DNA from: Anaeramoeba flamelloides
Lineage: Eukaryota > Metamonada > Anaeramoebidae
Length of the DNA stretch: 64,000 nucleotides
Reading direction: 5' to 3'
Assembly (NCBI GenBank): GCA_027625915.1
Contig: JANTQA010000021.1
Location: forward strand, 1,612,001 to 1,676,000
Positions within the stretch are counted from its first letter, which is position 1. Every line of letters starts with the position of its first letter. The notes below the pieces were generated by a model. The model was not told the DNA's origin. It was given only the letters and a program-made list of their open reading frames with translations, and did no database searches. Made by a program: the position numbers and the translations under genes. Below are positions 60,689 through 64,000 of this stretch, piece after piece.

Positions 60689-62589
60689 ATGACCTTACAA
60701 CATCTTTTGACATTAACTGCACTCAACACACATAGTGGAGTTTTATATTTTTTAGGGATTCTCTTTTTTTTTGTTGGCTTATTTTGCTTGATTGACTTTT
60801 ATCGGAATTTCAGAAATTAGTAAATAAATCCTTGAAGAACAAAAAACAATAAAAAAAAATTTCCACATTCCTCTTCAATTAATTTTCTTTTCTTTTCTTT
60901 TCAAACAAAACTTCTCTTATTTTCAAATACTAACAAATTAATAGCAGGTTTAATACACAAGACTCAGGATCAAAATACCGATCATTAATCCTTTTTTTCT
61001 CAGCCTGGTTAATGATACAACGAGGTGTAATGACTTTTTCAAGTACTAAACAAAATTGGTTTATAATCTATTTGTTCCACCAATGCATCCCATTATATTT
61101 GCAATTTTCAATGTAAGTATTTTTTAATCATCTTTAATAGTTATTAGCCGTCAATTTATTAATTGTCAATAAAACAAAAAAAATACAGTCAACAAATATT
61201 TTTTTGACTTTCTCAAAACTTTGTTAAATTACCTCGAGACAATTTTAGTTTTTTCTGTTTCTCGTGTTTGTTCAGATCAAATTTGCAACTCTTTTTTTAT
61301 CAATAAATTATTTAAGCGATCACTCTTCTTTTTACAACAAGTAAAAATCTTTAAATAGTTATTTTTGATATTTCTTTCCTGATAAAGTTTGTGGATAAGA
61401 GTTCAAAAAATTCTGATCCACGAAAAAACTCAGAAAAGAAAAATTTTTCAAAAAGATCAATTTTTTTTTGGATTTGTTGTTTTGAAAGAGAAAATTATTC
61501 AATTCCATTTTATTTTCTCGCTTAATAGGAGCTTTACCGTGTTTTTTGCATTTTCCATCAATATTACACAACAAATTTATCTTTATTGGAACAAATATTT
61601 ATGTTGAGATTTTTTTTGAAATTTTTATGATAATTCTTTGATTGAAACAAAAAATCTTTTTTTTAAAAAACTGAATAGAATGACTTTACTTTTTTTTTTG
61701 ATTGAAGAGAGGTGGTTTATCAAAATTACCTCCTGTTTGTAGTTAGTTATTTTTTAATTTAAGAAATTAAACGAAAATTTTAGAAATTTTCTTTTTATTT
61801 CATAAAAATTAAAAAAAAATCTCTATTAACTTTTCCAGAATTTAAAAGAATTGAGTAAAAATCAAAGATTTTACTCTATTCTTTTGAGTTCTGGAAAAAC
61901 GAGTTACTGAACGATACTCTATGGTACTTCTTGAAACACTAAAGTGTATTTAGAGTTTTTATCACTAATTATTATGTAGGCAAGATGATAGCACATAAAA
62001 TAATTTTTCTTTAAAAAATAAAAAGAAAAAATTGTTTATTTTTTAAAAAAGACAATAAAAAGAGAAAGAAAAGCAAGATTTAAAAAAATAATAGAAAAAA
62101 AAGTAAAAACTTAATTTTTAAAGTTTTTTTGTAACCAAGTGTTGAATAGGTTGTTTCCTTTTGTGTTGAAAATTTTTTAATTTCCTCCCAATTTTCTATT
62201 AATATAGAGATCTAAATCTTTGACCAACCATAGATCAAACGAAAAATAAGAACTTTATAGATAGGCTAAATCTATAAAGTTCTGAGTTTAAGAATTAAAA
62301 TTAACTTTCGAAATTTTTCTTTTTGTTGTTTTGCGTTTTTTTTATTTTTTTTACTTTTTTATATTTTTTATTGTTTTCCAAATTTCTTTTTCTTTATATT
62401 TATTTTTTTACAAGTTTCCCAAATCTTGTTTTCTCAAAATTCCAGAGCAAGGAACCGACTTTCCAGCAAAACCCCAGCCAAAGTAAAATATTAATTCATT
62501 GTACGAAAAGTTCACTTTATTTGGTTTTGGCTCACTTCCAATTCGTGTACATGAGCTTCATTTTGATTACATTGGTTCAATTTGTTTAA
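60689..62589 (+). CDS. Probable 7-TM protein of THH1/TOM1/TOM3 type, multi-exon, model incomplete
   Basis: Candidate exons: 60689..60819, 60945..61112, 61249..61340, 61388..61607 and 62446..62589. Junctions 1-2 (GTAAAT...AATAG) and 3-4 (47-nt intron) agree in phase 2. Exon 1: ATG, a hydrophobic segment ('GVLYFLGILFFFVGLFCLID') and 'FYRNFRN'. Exon 2: 'KYRSLILFFSAWLMIQRGVM' and 'IIYLFHQCIPLYLQFS'. Exon 3: 'FFLFLVFVQIKFATLFLSIN'. The pattern Lys...helix...Arg-Gly-Val, then Ile-Pro...Phe-Ser and an aromatic/Leu helix, matches TM1-TM3 of TOM1/GPR137-type proteins (membrane proteins, plant TOM1 at the tonoplast). Exon 4 has a charged loop and another helix; exon 5 has 'SSLYLVLAHFQFVYMSFILI'. Junction 2-3 is off by one base; a T7 instead of T6 after the acceptor would fix it. 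The exon 4 donor is unresolved. Another polytopic membrane protein is possible. Confidence 0.45.
62249..62283. repeat. Perfect 14-bp hairpin
   Basis: 'agaactttatagat' and 'atctataaagttct' around a 7-bp loop, in the gap between the last two candidate exons of the 7-TM gene. Function unknown. Confidence 0.8.
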
Positions 62590-63159
62590 GATTTATAATC
62601 CTTGAAATTTAAAAAAAGATTATCTTGTGACAGGTGTAGTGACTTGTTATTTTGGTTCTTAGCTGATCGATTTTGAGCTTGGTATGGATTTTAATAGTTG
62701 TTCAAAATGGCAATTTTGGACAATTTATTTTTTTTTTTTCCAAAATCTGAATTTAAGAGTATAAGATTAATAGATTATTGGAAAGTTGTTCAAGAATAAC
62801 TTTTGATTTTTGGGTTGTAGAAGAAAATTTTGATTTACTTTTTAGTCAATTAACCAAATAAAAAAAACGAATTTTTCATAAAAGCTCCAAATAAAACTAA
62901 AAATAATTACAAATTTCAATCAAAAACCCACAAATCACATTTTTTTATAACTTACCTACCAATCTATTAATCTTAAAATCTTCAATTCAGATTTCGGATA
63001 AAAAAAAAATAAATAATTGTCTAAAATAGTCATTTTGAAAAATTCTTAAAACCACTACCAAGCTCAAAATCGATCAGCTAAGAACCAAAATAACAAGTCA
63101 ACCACACCCTACACAAGATAATCTTTTTTTAAATTTCAGGGATTGTAAACCTTAAGATC
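62588..63159. mobile_element. Foldback element, ~570 bp, arms ~240 bp
   Basis: The left arm carries 'aaaaaaagattatcttgtg', 'gacttgttattttggttctt' and 'agctgatcgattttgagctt'. The right arm carries their complements ('aagctcaaaatcgatcagct', 'aagaaccaaaataacaagtc', 'cacaagataatctttttt'). Pairing continues inward ('ataagattaatagatt' with 'aatctattaatcttaaa'). Arm identity is high, suggesting a recent element. A solo end of the same family is at 41770-41853. No coding frame. Confidence 0.75.
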
Positions 63160-64000
63160 TGATTTGATCAAGTTCAGTTTTTTTTAAGATTTAATCAAAA
63201 TAAGTTTATTAATTATTTTGCTTTAGTTATTCGAATTAAGTCCAATTCGTTTAAGATCAAATTCTAACAAGTTCTTTTTAGTTAAGATCTAATCAGAAAC
63301 AAGTTGAACAATTCTTATATTATTTTTTATACGATTTACCACCCCCAAAACACTTTTAATAAAAACAAATATGATGAAACCAAACAACTTAAAAAAAAAA
63401 AATATAATATGGTAAAAGTCAAAAGTATAATGAATTGATAATAAATGATCTATTTATTTTTTCTGCCAGCAAGGAGAAAAATATATTTCTCTGATAGTGT
63501 TTGATATTTTTTTTTGGCAAATAAATTTATTATATTTGAATTTTCATATATAAAATCAATGGAAAATTTAACTTTTTTCTGGAATAACCAACGATTCAGT
63601 TTTTTGTACAATCTAAAAAAAGTATCGGTTTGATATTTAAGTCCATACTTTCAATATTCTTTAATATTGAATACTGTTAAAATCAAATTTAACTAATCTA
63701 AACGATATCTCAAAGTCCAATAGGGAAAGCCTAATGACAATTATATTTCTGAAAATATAATTTGTAATTGATTTTGTGAATTTCTATGGTGATTTTTTAA
63801 TAAATAATTAGAAAAATTTTTTAAGAATTGAAACAACAATTTATATGAATTAATTGGAAAATATCAGTTCTTTTTAACGATTTACTATTTTTAGATTTCT
63901 TTTTTTTTTTTTATTATTTTTTTAAACAATTTTTTTATTATTAAAAATCAGTTTTTTTACAAATATAAGAAATAGAATTCTCATATAACAATATTCACAT
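63160..64000. other. A/T-rich end of window
   Basis: No gene or RNA recognised. A short repeated 'aagatctaatcag/aagtt' theme occurs at 63155-63305. The rest is featureless A/T-rich DNA. Confidence 0.5.

Overview
The window is eukaryotic and extremely AT-rich. Genes are interrupted by spliceosomal introns with GTAA/GTAT donors and TAG/CAG/AAG acceptors. Proteins carry Lys/Glu, Asn and Ser homopolymer tracts, nearly all genes end in TAA, and gene density is low (about ten genes in 64 kb). A double B-box/SPRY protein, a LIM protein with long Glu-Arg tracts, a ChAPs-type TPR protein and a TOM1-like 7-TM protein together suggest a free-living amoeboid protist. Anaeramoeba-like metamonads or an amoebozoan would fit; this placement is inference from composition and protein families only.

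Layout: 3.7-8.5 kb, a two-exon double B-box/coiled-coil/SPRY gene split by a 3.2 kb intron. 13.2-14.6 kb, a three-exon soluble inorganic pyrophosphatase with an acidic then basic tail. 17.4-19.5 kb, a divergent H2B/H2A pair whose two 5' flanks are a perfect 75-bp inverted repeat. 22.9-31.8 kb, a complete cullin on the minus strand, split by a 6.5 kb intron full of repeats. 32.9-34.5 kb, a decayed LINE reverse transcriptase. 38.0-38.3 kb, a 58-residue two-exon CSN9/CSNAP-like subunit of the COP9 signalosome. 42.0-43.1 kb, a LIM protein. 47.8-51.0 kb, a ChAPs (exomer-type) protein. 54.2-56.4 kb, the Hsp70/Hsp90 co-chaperone STI1/HOP with a 12-nt first exon. 60.7-62.6 kb, a multi-exon 7-TM protein of the THH1/TOM1/TOM3 kind.

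The rest is mostly dispersed repeats, many palindromic: five full copies of a ~195-bp TA-flanked MITE with Tc1/mariner-like ends; a ~500-bp family with long terminal inverted repeats (four copies, one of them a 1.8 kb composite foldback); two copies of a ~480-bp foldback; a 570-bp foldback; and several other shared repeats. Introns are either short (47-415 nt) or very long and repeat-bearing.

Functional links: cullin and CSN9 belong to one pathway (cullin neddylation and its removal by the COP9 signalosome), and the histone pair forms one nucleosome dimer. The other genes look unrelated housekeeping or signalling genes. I found no tRNA, rRNA, CRISPR or operon structure.
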